DNA of 64,000 bases from CALOCY01 sp942491975 (GTDB taxonomy: Bacteria > Bacteroidota > Bacteroidia > Bacteroidales > Prolixibacteraceae), in assembly GCA_942491975.1 (NCBI GenBank), contig CALOCY010000004.1, forward strand, positions 434,001-498,000, in the 5' to 3' direction. Within the stretch, counting starts at the first letter, position 1. Every line of letters begins with the position of its first letter. Under the pieces are notes generated by a model, which did no database searches, had not been told where the DNA came from, and worked only from the letters and a program-made list of their open reading frames with translations. Of the stretch, positions 17,679-26,444 are shown piece after piece. Position numbers and translations under genes: made by a program.

Positions 17679-18638
17679 ATGATAGCGATTGAACGATTAA
17701 AAAAACGCATTCTGGACGGAGGTTCCATTACCCCCAAAGAGGCGGTAGAGTTGGCACAATATGAAGATAAAGAGGCGTTGTACCAAGCAGCTGATGCGTT
17801 GAGGGCACATTTTACGGGACAGCAGTTTAACCTCTGTTCCATCATCAATGCCCGGTCGGGAAAGTGCCCGGAAGATTGCCAGTGGTGTGCGCAGTCAGCG
17901 TTTCATAACACAACGATTGACACGTATGAGCTGGTGGATGAGCAGGAGGCCGTGAGGCAGGCGTGTGAAAATGCCAAAAAAGGGGTACACCGTTATTCGC
18001 TGGTCACCAGTGGGAAGGCACTGTCTGCACCCAACCTGGACCGTTTGATCGGTGTGTACTGCAAGATACAGGCTAAATCGGATATCGGCCTCTGTGCATC
18101 AATGGGATTGTTGGACAAAGCAAGGCTGCAAAAGCTGAAGGATACAGGCATTGAGCATTACCATTGCAATTTGGAGACGGCACGCTCGCATTTCCCAAAG
18201 CTCTGCACCACACACACCTACGATCAGAAGATCAACACCATAAAGTGGGCACAGGAGGTGGGGCTAAAGGTGTGTTCGGGGGGCATCATCGGAATGGGCG
18301 AGACCATGGGGCAGCGCATAGAGCTGGCTTTTGAACTGAAAAACCTGGGGATCAACTCTGTCCCGCTCAATATACTGAACCCAGTAAAGGGTACGCCATT
18401 GGAGGGAAAAGCACCGTTAACCGATGAGGAGGTGCTGGTTACGTTTGCCCTGTTCCGTTTTATCAACCCGAAAGCAAGCATACGCTTTGCCGGCGGACGG
18501 TTGCAAATCCGGCATATCCAGGAGAAAGCGTTAAAGGCAGGCATCAACGCTGCGTTAACGGGAGATTTGCTCACCACCATTGGCTCCAATGTGGACGAAG
18601 ATGTGCGGGATTTCAAGGCAGCGGGGTTTAAATTATAA
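17679..18638 (+). CDS. bioB: Biotin synthase
   Basis: 319 aa, family length. It inserts sulfur into dethiobiotin, the last step of biotin synthesis, using S-adenosylmethionine radicals. The 4Fe-4S motif is CPEDCQWC (Cys63, Cys67, Cys70) inside the BioB-specific context SGKCPEDCQWCAQS. Other BioB signatures are CASMGLLDKARLQKLKDTG, YHCNLETA (conserved Asn and cluster-ligand Cys) and the C-terminal FAGGRLQIR. It heads the biotin locus bioB-bioA-bioF-bioG-bioC-bioD. No BirA-type operator was recognised upstream. Confidence 0.97.
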   Translation: MIAIERLKKRILDGGSITPKEAVELAQYEDKEALYQAADALRAHFTGQQFNLCSIINARSGKCPEDCQWCAQSAFHNTTIDTYELVDEQEAVRQACENAKKGVHRYSLVTSGKALSAPNLDRLIGVYCKIQAKSDIGLCASMGLLDKARLQKLKDTGIEHYHCNLETARSHFPKLCTTHTYDQKINTIKWAQEVGLKVCSGGIIGMGETMGQRIELAFELKNLGINSVPLNILNPVKGTPLEGKAPLTDEEVLVTFALFRFINPKASIRFAGGRLQIRHIQEKALKAGINAALTGDLLTTIGSNVDEDVRDFKAAGFKL

Positions 18639-18698
18639 AATAAGAAGTGGAGAAGAGAAGGAGTGAAGAATTGAAGCATAAAGAGAGTGACAAATCTC

Positions 18699-18752
18699 GC
18701 GCAAGTCTGAAGGCTTGTGCGTTTACTATAACATTGCAGACTTAGTCTGCAA
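18699..18752. repeat. Two short inverted repeats between bioB and bioA
   Basis: GCGCAAG/CTTGTGC arms at 18699-18720 and a perfect TTGCAGACT-T-AGTCTGCAA at 18734-18752, only 4 bp before the bioA start codon. These are REP-like units; the second could influence bioA translation. Confidence 0.5.
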
Positions 18753-18755
18753 GAA

Positions 18756-20057
18756 GTGAAAACAATGAACAACAACATAGAAAACCTATTAAACTTCGAC
18801 CGGGACCACATTTGGCATCCGTACACTTCTACGACCAATCCATTGCCGGTGTACCCGGTGAAAGGGGCCGCAGGGGTGGAGCTGGAGTTGATGGATGGCC
18901 GCAAACTGATTGACGGCATGTCCAGCTGGTGGGCGGCGGTTCACGGGTACAACCACCCGGTGTTGAACAAGGCTATTGAAGAACAGGTCAAAGAGATGTC
19001 GCACGTGATGTTTGGCGGAATTACCCACGAACCGGCGGTAAACCTGGCTCAGAAACTGGTTGCCATGACGCCCGGACCGTTGCAAAAAGTATTTTTTAGC
19101 GACTCGGGATCGGTGGCGGTAGAGGTGGCCATGAAAATGGCATTGCAATACTGGCATGCGGCAGGGAAACCGCAAAAAAAGGAGTTTGTCACCATCCGTT
19201 CGGGATATCATGGCGACACCTGGAATGCCATGTCGGTGTGCGACCCGGAGACGGGCATGCACAGCATATTTCACGGGAGCCTGCCGGTAAGGTTCTTTGT
19301 GCCCCAACCCCGGATAAGGTTTGATGATGAATGGAACCCCGAAGATTTTACGCCCATGCGCAATATGCTCGAAGCGCAGCACGGACAGGTGGCAGCAGTT
19401 ATCCTGGAACCCATTGTGCAGGGGGCAGGGGGTATGTGGTTCTACCATCCGCACTATTTGACGGAGCTGCGTAAGCTGTGTGATGAACTGGGCGTACTGT
19501 TAATTCTTGATGAGATTGCCACAGGCTTTGGGCGTACCGGCGAACTGTTTGCCTGTCACCATGCGGCTGTTGCCCCCGATATTATGTGCCTGGGGAAAGC
19601 CATCACCGGTGGTATGATGAGCTTTGCGGCTACACTGGCCACCGATGATGTGGCCGACACCATCTCCAGCGGGGAGCCGGGCGTGTTTATGCACGGTCCT
19701 ACCTTTATGGGAAATCCGCTGGCGTGCGCTGTGGCTGCGGCAAACATTGATCTGTTGCAGGGCTACGATTGGAAAGCAACCGTGCATGCATTGGAAACAC
19801 AGATGTGGGAAGAACTTTCGGAAGCCCGGCAGTTTAGTGGTGTAGCCGATGTGAGGGTGTTGGGTGCCATTGGGGTGATCGAGACAAAAACAGCTGTAGA
19901 CATGGAGAAGATACAAGCCTGTTTCGTGGATGAAGGAGTTTGGGTCAGGCCGTTTGGAAAACTGGTATACATTATGCCGCCTTACACCATTAGCCCGGAA
20001 CAGTTGCATAAACTTACCACATCGATGGTAAAAGTGGTCAATACATTTTTTGGATAG
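18756..20057 (+). CDS. bioA: Adenosylmethionine-8-amino-7-oxononanoate aminotransferase
   Basis: 433 aa, a class III PLP aminotransferase that converts KAPA to DAPA with S-adenosylmethionine as amino donor. BioA marks: DHIWHPYTS at the N-terminus, GMSSWWAAVHGYNHP (the substrate-lining Trp-Trp), SGSVAVEVAMKMALQYW, YHGDTWNAMSVCDP, LILDEIATGFGRTG, and the PLP-lysine in MCLGKAITGG. It follows bioB by 117 bp and precedes bioF by only 3 bp. A second ATG lies three codons downstream (18765); either could be used. Confidence 0.97.
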   Translation: MKTMNNNIENLLNFDRDHIWHPYTSTTNPLPVYPVKGAAGVELELMDGRKLIDGMSSWWAAVHGYNHPVLNKAIEEQVKEMSHVMFGGITHEPAVNLAQKLVAMTPGPLQKVFFSDSGSVAVEVAMKMALQYWHAAGKPQKKEFVTIRSGYHGDTWNAMSVCDPETGMHSIFHGSLPVRFFVPQPRIRFDDEWNPEDFTPMRNMLEAQHGQVAAVILEPIVQGAGGMWFYHPHYLTELRKLCDELGVLLILDEIATGFGRTGELFACHHAAVAPDIMCLGKAITGGMMSFAATLATDDVADTISSGEPGVFMHGPTFMGNPLACAVAAANIDLLQGYDWKATVHALETQMWEELSEARQFSGVADVRVLGAIGVIETKTAVDMEKIQACFVDEGVWVRPFGKLVYIMPPYTISPEQLHKLTTSMVKVVNTFFG

Positions 20058-20060
20058 GAT

Positions 20061-21212
20061 ATGAAACTTGATACGCGCATAACAGAAGCATTGTCAACCC
20101 TTAAAGCATCAGATAATTATCGGTTTTTGCGGGAGATTTCTTCCGATGGTAAAATGATTGATTACCAGGGAAAAACAATGCTCAACCTCTCTTCGAACGA
20201 TTACCTGGGCATTGGTGGCAACGATGAGCTGCGTAAAACATTTGAAGTAACATTGGCTGCAAATGACTGGCAATGGACAGCGGCTTCATCGCGCCTGCTT
20301 TCCGGTAACCATCAGTTGTACGATGAACTGGAAAACCGGTTGAAAACAGCATACGGTACAGGCGGGGCGCTGGTTTTCAACAGTGGCTACCATGCCAACA
20401 CCGGGATTTTTCCTGCTTTGGCACAAAAGGGCGATGTAATTTTGACCGATAAACGGGTGCATGCCAGCCTGATTGATGGTATCCGCTTGAGCGATGCAGG
20501 GTTTGAGCGTTACCGGCATAACGATTACAATCATCTCGAAAAATTGCTGCAAAAATATACCGATGGAAAGCGTACGCTGTTTGTGGTAACCGAGTCGGTA
20601 TTTAGTATGGATGGTGATGTGGCCGATCTGGATGCGTTGGTCGCGCTAAAGGAGAAATACGGGTTTGTCTTTTACCTCGATGAAGCCCATGGGGTAGGGG
20701 CACTGGGCGAGAACGGTCTGGGCCTGGCTGAAGAGAAAGGCTGTCTGGAACAGGTTGATTTGCTGGTGGGAACTTTTGGAAAAGCATTGGCCTCGGTGGG
20801 TGCATACCTGGTTTGTTCGGATGCAGTGCGTGATTATCTGGTCAACCGGATGCGTACCCTCATATTTACCACGGCATTGCCCCCGGTAAACCTGGCATGG
20901 ACGATACATGTATGGGATCAACTGTTCGGGATGAAAGCGCAGCGTATGCAGTTAAAAAACAGCGCAGAATTGTTGAGAAAACAGATTACATCAGCCGGTT
21001 TTAAGACCATGGGCAACAGTCATATTGTACCGTTGATGGTTGGTGAAAATGCGGCCTCCCTGGATCTTTCAGAAAAGCTGTGTGATGAAGGTTTTTTTGT
21101 GCTTCCGGTACGTTACCCTACAGTCCCGCAGGGGACAGCACGATTACGCTTTTCATTGCGGGCTGATGTTTCGGAAGAGGAAATAGAGATGCTGGGAGCA
21201 GCAATTCAGTAA
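20061..21212 (+). CDS. bioF: 8-Amino-7-oxononanoate synthase
   Basis: 383 aa, an alpha-oxoamine synthase that condenses pimeloyl-ACP with alanine to give KAPA. Visible signatures: NLSSNDYLGIGGNDELR, SSRLLSGNHQLYDELE, FNSGYHANTGIFPAL, VVTESVFSMDGDVADLDAL, LDEAHGVGALGENG, and the PLP-lysine in VGTFGKALASVGAY. It is coupled to bioA by a 3-bp gap. The 180 bp downstream holds low-complexity AT-rich repeats before bioG. Confidence 0.96.
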   Translation: MKLDTRITEALSTLKASDNYRFLREISSDGKMIDYQGKTMLNLSSNDYLGIGGNDELRKTFEVTLAANDWQWTAASSRLLSGNHQLYDELENRLKTAYGTGGALVFNSGYHANTGIFPALAQKGDVILTDKRVHASLIDGIRLSDAGFERYRHNDYNHLEKLLQKYTDGKRTLFVVTESVFSMDGDVADLDALVALKEKYGFVFYLDEAHGVGALGENGLGLAEEKGCLEQVDLLVGTFGKALASVGAYLVCSDAVRDYLVNRMRTLIFTTALPPVNLAWTIHVWDQLFGMKAQRMQLKNSAELLRKQITSAGFKTMGNSHIVPLMVGENAASLDLSEKLCDEGFFVLPVRYPTVPQGTARLRFSLRADVSEEEIEMLGAAIQ

Positions 21213-21392
21213 TTATAGATTTTACACATCAACAATTAGGATAATTGATTTAAGGACACCAATTGGGGAAATGAACAATTAAATAATGATTTTGATGATA
21301 ATGAGTTAATTTTTCGACCTTGATTTTTCATTGTTAATTTCTCATTGTTCATTGAATATACCTTGTTCGATATTCAAAATAATAGTGGAATA

Positions 21393-22079
21393 ATGAAAAT
21401 AATACACACAACCTATAATAGTTCTTCTCTTTTGTTGTTTTTCAACGGTTGGGGAATGGACGAACGGCTGTTGCCTTTGGCGGACGGTATGGATGTGATG
21501 ATGCTGTATGCCTATCATCAAAATGGGGGGTTGCCGATGGATATTATTCGGTCATACAAAACAGTGTATGTCGTAGCATGGTCTATGGGCGTATGGGCTG
21601 CTGAAAATATATTGCGTGGAAATAGTATCAACCCTGAAAAATGCGTGGCGATAAACGGCACCCCGTTCCCGGTTCATCCAACGTTGGGGATTCCGCCTGC
21701 TATTTTTAAAGGTACCCTCGACCGGCTTGACGAACGCGGGCGCAATAAATTTATGATGCGTACGCTGGGTGGGGTGAAAGCATTTCAGCAGTTGGAAATG
21801 AAAGAAAAGTTGCCTGAACGCACACTGGAAGATCAAAAAGCCGAATTGGCGTGGTTTTGGGACAATGCTGTTGCCGATTATCAGCCGTTATTAACATGGG
21901 ATAAGGCCATACTGGGAACAGATGACCTGATCTTTCCCTGTGAAAACATGAAAGCTTACTGGAGCGAGCGTGCGGATGTGGTAATATTTGACATGCCGCA
22001 CTATCCGTTTGAGCAGTTGAAAAAATGGAAGGATATATTTAGATTACCAGAATCAGGGGCCAGGGGAAAAGATAAATGA
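21393..22079 (+). CDS. bioG: Pimeloyl-ACP methyl ester esterase BioG
   Basis: 228 aa from the ATG at 21393; an upstream TTG start at 21345 would add 16 residues without conservation and is rejected. BioG (DUF452, alpha/beta hydrolase) removes the methyl ester from pimeloyl-ACP methyl ester and so frees the substrate for BioF, replacing BioH. Visible: oxyanion-like FFNGWGMDERLL, nucleophile Ser64 in AWSMGVW, Asp in LGTDDLIFP, and His in DMPHYPFEQL, giving a plausible Ser-Asp-His triad. The bioG-bioC pairing is standard in Bacteroidota. Confidence 0.92.
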   Translation: MKIIHTTYNSSSLLLFFNGWGMDERLLPLADGMDVMMLYAYHQNGGLPMDIIRSYKTVYVVAWSMGVWAAENILRGNSINPEKCVAINGTPFPVHPTLGIPPAIFKGTLDRLDERGRNKFMMRTLGGVKAFQQLEMKEKLPERTLEDQKAELAWFWDNAVADYQPLLTWDKAILGTDDLIFPCENMKAYWSERADVVIFDMPHYPFEQLKKWKDIFRLPESGARGKDK

Positions 22080-22283
22080 GAAGAGAAGGAGAGAAGAAGT
22101 GTAGAATTGAAGAAGAAAATAGAATAATCTGAAATTAGTGAAAATCAGCAGAAGTTAAAGGAATGAGCAATAAAAATTTGGGAAGAACCAACGTTAAAGC
22201 ACTAATGGCATATTTATCTGGCACTTTGCCTTATGCTTTGTGCTTTGCACTAAATAATCAATCACCAATCAATTTGTCTTGGT

Positions 22284-22311
22284 TCTAAAATCTAGTATCT
22301 AATATCTATTG
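22284..22311 (+). repeat. TCTAnnn heptamer tandem repeat before bioC
   Basis: Four successive heptamers TCTAAAA, TCTAGTA, TCTAATA, TCTATTG end 5 bp before the bioC start codon. A five-unit copy lies before the 2501-aa gene at 38374-38408. Confidence 0.55.
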
Positions 22312-22316
22312 ATTGA

Positions 22317-23072
22317 ATGAGAAATCAGAAAAGAAATATACAAACACGGTTTACCCGGAGCATAACGAGCTATGATGGGGAGGCACTGGCGCAAACCCGT
22401 ATTGCACAAAAACTGGCTTCGCTGTTACCGCTCAATATCAATGTACAACGTGCCATGGAGGTGGGGTGTGGCACCGGTTTGTTTACCCGTCTGCTTTTGG
22501 AAAGATTTCCAACGGCACAGTGGTACATCAATGATTTGGTGGCAGGGTTGGAACCACTTTTACAACCGTTGTTTCAACAGGCCGATAAACCGGTTGTGTT
22601 TATGCCCGGCGATGCCGAATCCCTTGTTTTTCCTGAAAAAATGGAAATGGTGGCTTCGGCTTCAACCGTACAGTGGTTTGATGATTTGCCTGCATTTCTG
22701 AAAAAGTCGGCAGGAGCGTTGAATGAAAACGGGATACTGGCGTTTTCTACGTTTGGCCCTGACAACTTCAATGAAACCCGTTCCATCTCGGAAGGAGGGC
22801 TTGATTATTTATCTGTGGAAGAGATGACAACGATGGTGGGTGAATGTTTTGAGCCGGAGACCATTGAGCAGGAATACATCACCCTCTATTTTGAAAATCC
22901 GCAGGAAGTGTTGCGGCACTTAAAACTGACAGGGGTAAACGCGACAGGTTGCCGTGGTTGGACACGTAATGATCTGAACTGCTTCTGTGATGCTTATGAA
23001 AACCGATACAAGGGTGAAAAGGGCGTGTCACTAACCTATCACCCGATTTATGTTATTGCACGTAAAAAATAA
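22317..23072 (+). CDS. bioC: Malonyl-ACP O-methyltransferase BioC
   Basis: 251 aa. It methylates the free carboxyl of malonyl-ACP so that fatty-acid synthesis can extend it to the pimeloyl stage. Class I methyltransferase motif I is AMEVGCGTGLFTRLL; the acidic residue after beta-2 lies in YINDLVAGLEPL; the post-motif is ASASTVQWFDDLP, and AFSTFGPDNFNE matches BioC. The N-terminus RFTRSITSYDGEALAQTRIA is also typical. It lies 237 bp after bioG (the gap contains AG-rich and heptamer repeats) and 8 bp before bioD. Confidence 0.95.
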   Translation: MRNQKRNIQTRFTRSITSYDGEALAQTRIAQKLASLLPLNINVQRAMEVGCGTGLFTRLLLERFPTAQWYINDLVAGLEPLLQPLFQQADKPVVFMPGDAESLVFPEKMEMVASASTVQWFDDLPAFLKKSAGALNENGILAFSTFGPDNFNETRSISEGGLDYLSVEEMTTMVGECFEPETIEQEYITLYFENPQEVLRHLKLTGVNATGCRGWTRNDLNCFCDAYENRYKGEKGVSLTYHPIYVIARKK

Positions 23073-23080
23073 TTTGAAAT

Positions 23081-23752
23081 ATGCCTGTCTACTTTATTAC
23101 AGCAATAGATACTGATGCCGGAAAAAGCATTGCCACCGGTTACCTGGCCAAATACCTGAAAGAACAGGGAGAACGTGTCATCACCCAAAAGATGGTGCAA
23201 ACCGGGTGCAAAGGGATTGCGGAAGATATTTTGATGCACCGGAAAATTATGGGGATGGAACTGATTGAAGAAGACAGGAACAGAATTACCTGTCCGCAGG
23301 TGTTTGATTATCCGGCTTCGCCGCATTTGTCGGCTGCTATTCAGGGTACACATGTTGATGTGAAGGCCGTAGAAGAGAGTACCCGGTTGTTGCAGGAGAA
23401 ATACAACTATGTGCTGTTGGAAGGTGCAGGCGGCTTGCATGTGCCGCTGAATGACCGGATGAATATCATCGATTATGTTCAGTGGCAACAGTTGCCGGTA
23501 ATATTGGTTACCTCTTCGCGCCTGGGAAGCATTAACCACACCCTGCTCAGTTTGGAAGTGATGAAGCACAGGGGTATCGAATTGAAGGGATTGGTGTACA
23601 ACCATTACCCCCGTAAAAGCGGGTTGATTTTTAACGACTCGGTAAAGATATTTCGGAAATTTCTGGATCAATGGCACCCCCATGCCCACCTGTGGCACCT
23701 GCCTGAAATAAAGGGGCAGAATGAATCTGTTTTGTTTGAAGGGTTGCTTTAA
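23081..23752 (+). CDS. bioD: Dethiobiotin synthetase
   Basis: 223 aa. It closes the ureido ring of dethiobiotin from DAPA, CO2 and ATP. The P-loop is TAIDTDAGKS near the N-terminus (family consensus GTDTDxGKT/S), with Lys in VQTGCKG (consensus KPVxxG, here slightly changed) and LLEGAGGLHVPL as the Mg/substrate loop. It is the last gene of the biotin locus and is followed by two stem-loops that could end the transcript. Confidence 0.95.
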   Translation: MPVYFITAIDTDAGKSIATGYLAKYLKEQGERVITQKMVQTGCKGIAEDILMHRKIMGMELIEEDRNRITCPQVFDYPASPHLSAAIQGTHVDVKAVEESTRLLQEKYNYVLLEGAGGLHVPLNDRMNIIDYVQWQQLPVILVTSSRLGSINHTLLSLEVMKHRGIELKGLVYNHYPRKSGLIFNDSVKIFRKFLDQWHPHAHLWHLPEIKGQNESVLFEGLL

Positions 23753-23761
23753 ACCCGACAG

Positions 23762-23838
23762 CCCCGATTATTCGGGGACAGACCTGTCGGCGTTACGTGT
23801 TCGTTGCAAACCTGTCAGGTACGCTACACGTTGACAGG
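23762..23838. repeat. REP-like stem-loops after bioD
   Basis: CCCCGA-ATTATT-type hairpin at 23762-23777 (arms CCCCG/CGGGG) and CCTGTCA/TGACAGG arms at 23811-23817 and 23832-23838. The CCTGTCAGG core recurs in hairpins at 38262-38297 and 45931-45965. Together they probably end the biotin transcript. Confidence 0.5.
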
Positions 23839-23904
23839 TTAGTTAATCTTAATTGGTATAATAATATGGCACAGGCGTGGACGCTTCCGCCAGCTAAGGG
23901 TCAC

Positions 23905-24735
23905 CTAAAAAGAAACCTCCACCAGTACCGGCAGGTGATCGGAGTAGTAGCGCCGGTTTTTGCTGTCGCTGAGTACGCCGTAGCGTAGCACTTTCACATT
24001 ACGGTTAACAAAAACATAGTCAATACGGCTGTCCAGTGGATGGTTAAAGTCGAATGCGTTGTAGGTGCCTTCCGGCCCGTAAGGGGGTAGTCGGGTAATT
24101 TCCCGGCTGTCGTTAAGCTGTTTTTTCAGGTTGGCAATGGCTTTGTTTTCGGGGGTTATGTTGAAATCACCGGTAAGCAGCACCGGAAGTTTGCCGTGTG
24201 CCAGCTCTTTGATCTTTTTCACAATAAGCCGTGCCGATTCCTGCTGTGACTGTTTGCCTTCATGGTCAAAGTGTGTGTTAAACAGGTAAAATTTCTGCCC
24301 GTCTGCTTTTCGTTTCATCTTTGCCCATGTACAGATGCGGATGCAAACCGCATCCCAGCCTGTGGTAGGTTTTTCCAGTGTTTCATTGAGCCAGAATGTC
24401 CCGTGCTCCTCCACCCCGAAAAGGCGGGCATTGTACAGAATAGCCGAATACTCCCCGGCCTGTTTGCCGTCATCGCGCCCCACACCCACATATTTCCATC
24501 CGGTCAGTTCATTGAGCATATCCTGCAACTGTCCGTGCAGCACCTCCTGTGTGCAGACAATGGCCGCTTTGTGAAATTGGATTAAACCCGTTACGTTCCG
24601 GTAGCGGTTGGGCCACGCATTCTCCCCGTCGTTGGGGTTGTTATAACGCACATTGTATGACAGTAGGTTAAAGGACTCTTGTGCCTGTACCAGGCCTGTT
24701 GTAAGTAGCAATAGTATGAATAGTATTTTACGCAT
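23905..24735 (-). CDS. Exported endonuclease/exonuclease/phosphatase-family protein
   Basis: 276 aa from the ATG at 24735, which opens a clear signal peptide (MRKILFILLLLTTGLVQAQ); the 22 extra codons upstream are not used. DNase I-like fold motifs: FNLLSYNVRYNNP (Asn), CTQEVLHGQ (metal Glu), FNTHFDHEG, LLTGDFNITPENK, RIDYVFVN and the C-terminal SDHLPVLVEV (catalytic His). This family cleaves phosphodiesters or phosphoesters using Mg2+. Exported, so it may scavenge phosphate from nucleic acids or sugar/lipid phosphates outside the inner membrane. It lies 158 bp after the PNGase F-like gene on the same strand. Confidence 0.85.
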   Translation of the reverse strand: MRKILFILLLLTTGLVQAQESFNLLSYNVRYNNPNDGENAWPNRYRNVTGLIQFHKAAIVCTQEVLHGQLQDMLNELTGWKYVGVGRDDGKQAGEYSAILYNARLFGVEEHGTFWLNETLEKPTTGWDAVCIRICTWAKMKRKADGQKFYLFNTHFDHEGKQSQQESARLIVKKIKELAHGKLPVLLTGDFNITPENKAIANLKKQLNDSREITRLPPYGPEGTYNAFDFNHPLDSRIDYVFVNRNVKVLRYGVLSDSKNRRYYSDHLPVLVEVSF

Positions 24736-24893
24736 GAGGTTTTTGACTATTAATGTTTTGCTGTTTATTTGTTTATCTGTTTGAGTGTTTGTTTTTCTCA
24801 ACGATTCAACAGTTCAACACCTAAACAATTTTTTAACATCTTAACGACTCAACAGTTTTTTTTCACCGATCACTGATTACCGCTTGCCTTTTA

Positions 24894-26126
24894 TTATTCG
24901 TCCCACACCAGGTACGCCGATATCAGCCAGAGGTTCATTTTGTCGTCCTCCATGGGTTGTGCGCCGGGGATGCTTATGGTAATGGTGTGTTCCCCGGCTT
25001 TCAGGTTTTCAAGGGGGATAACCACAGGGTCAACATCGCTTCCGGGACACCAGTTGGAGCGTGAAAAATCGGATGATGCAATACGCTCTTCGATCTCTTT
25101 CTCTTTGTACGTCCATGTCTCCTGGTCGATGTATTGCGCCGTGTCTTTCACCAACCATACCCCTGAACCGGGGTTGAACCGGCGAAAGGTGGCACAATCG
25201 TCCCGCCAGGGAGTGAAACGGTGAATAATTTTTCCGTCAATGGAGATGATGTTTTCCTGTTTGGTGAACTCATCGCCCCCCGAATGCCCGCCGTGTCCGG
25301 TAACAATGTAATAAAGCTTCACATTTTTTGCCCCCCGGGGAGTATTTATGGTTGTTTCAAGGTTTTTTTGTGCAAAAATATCGATCATTTTCAACGGAAT
25401 GATGTAAGGAACGGTGTTCACCAATGGTTCAACACGGGTTGTTTTTTGTGCATCGCACTTCAGGTGGCTTTCATCAAAATGGAGTGATGCATCTACCACA
25501 TACCCCTCTTTTGTCCAGGTATCTATCCATATCCCAATCCATACCTCCCCTTCGAGGGCAGAAATAAGGTGGGTGATATCCTGTTCCCAGTTTACCTCTT
25601 TTTCCCAAAAAGGAATGTACACCGGTTTGCGGTGGCGAAAGTTGACAGAATCGGAGTAAGCACCAACCCCAAAAGGGGTCATAAAACGTATCAGTTCTAA
25701 TGTTGGCAGGTACATTTCACTTCTTACAATGCCATGGGGTTCATCATCATGGGGGTAGAGCGGAAATTCCTGTTGGTTGCCGGCTATCTTAAGAAGATTG
25801 CTTACAGACTCCTGTGGAAGAATAAAAAATGAACCCGATTTATCCCAGCGGTCACCGGCTGAAGCTAGCGTGATATTGGCAGTAACACGGGTTGTCCGTT
25901 CAAAATCAGGGATATGGGTTTTTTTCAATAAAATACGTCCGTTACCAATGCGGATAATACCCCCTTCTTCGTTGAGTTCTTTGTTGAAGTATTTCTCGGG
26001 AATAAATTGTACCAACTCGTGATCGAATACGGTTAAAGATAAATCGCCCAGTTGTTTGGGCCTGTTGCAACTGATCATGGCGGTAAACAAAATCAGTGTA
26101 AAAGCAATGGTTGAAAAGTGTTTCAT
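24894..26126 (-). CDS. PNGase F-family peptide-N-glycosidase, lipoprotein
   Basis: 410 aa from the ATG at 26126 (upstream in-frame codons rejected because the signal starts here). The lipobox FTAMISC points to a lipoprotein. Residues about 25-180 match the PNGase F N-terminal beta-sandwich; the second sandwich contains the strongly conserved TGHGGHSGGDEF, FTPWRDDCATFRRFNPGSG, FSRSNWCPGSDVDP and LKAGEHTITISIPGAQP, found in Elizabethkingia PNGase F. The enzyme removes N-linked glycans from glycoproteins by cutting the GlcNAc-Asn amide. Location on the envelope suggests use of host or eukaryotic-algal glycoproteins. Family assignment is firm; activity is inferred. Confidence 0.88.
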   Translation of the reverse strand: MKHFSTIAFTLILFTAMISCNRPKQLGDLSLTVFDHELVQFIPEKYFNKELNEEGGIIRIGNGRILLKKTHIPDFERTTRVTANITLASAGDRWDKSGSFFILPQESVSNLLKIAGNQQEFPLYPHDDEPHGIVRSEMYLPTLELIRFMTPFGVGAYSDSVNFRHRKPVYIPFWEKEVNWEQDITHLISALEGEVWIGIWIDTWTKEGYVVDASLHFDESHLKCDAQKTTRVEPLVNTVPYIIPLKMIDIFAQKNLETTINTPRGAKNVKLYYIVTGHGGHSGGDEFTKQENIISIDGKIIHRFTPWRDDCATFRRFNPGSGVWLVKDTAQYIDQETWTYKEKEIEERIASSDFSRSNWCPGSDVDPVVIPLENLKAGEHTITISIPGAQPMEDDKMNLWLISAYLVWDE

Positions 26127-26139
26127 GGGTTTAACGTTT

Positions 26140-26174
26140 AGTATCAAGACACAAGATACAATAATCAGGACAAA
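26140..26174 (-). repeat. 7-bp-periodic tandem repeat before the PNGase F-like gene
   Basis: On the plus strand the units are AGTATCA, AGACACA, AGATACA, ATAATCA, GGACAAA. They end 13 bp upstream of the start codon of the minus-strand gene. Confidence 0.5.
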
Positions 26175-26244
26175 AAACAATGAGAATAGAATGCTGCATC
26201 TGGCGCAATCCCTCAGTTCCGTGCGATGGGGCATATATACATAA

Positions 26245-26370
26245 CCCGGGGTTTTAACCCCGGGGAACAAGTGCAAACCACTACACCCTAACCGTTTTAA
26301 CGGTTTCCAAACGGTTAAAACCGTTCATGTATTTTATCGTCATAGCTATACCTACCGCTAAAGCGGCAGG
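26245..26370. repeat. Cluster of four palindromes filling the uvrB-PNGase gap
   Basis: Four hairpin-forming palindromes lie in 126 bp: CCCGGGGTTTTAACCCCGGG (26245-26264), AACCGTTTTAACGGTTT (26290-26306), AAACGGTTAAAACCGTT (26309-26325), and CCTACCGCT-AA-AGCGGCAGG (26351-26370). The second is shared with 10244-10263. No gene is visible in this 318-bp gap. Confidence 0.6.
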
Positions 26371-26444
26371 TTATGTTACATTTATATGTGTGCAAGCCTG
26401 AAGACTGGCCAAGGAAGTGTTTCTAAAACCTTCAGGGGGCAGTA

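Noticed and set aside
18224..18919. 231-aa open frame antisense to bioB/bioA
   Set aside because: Overlaps two certain genes and has no family features.
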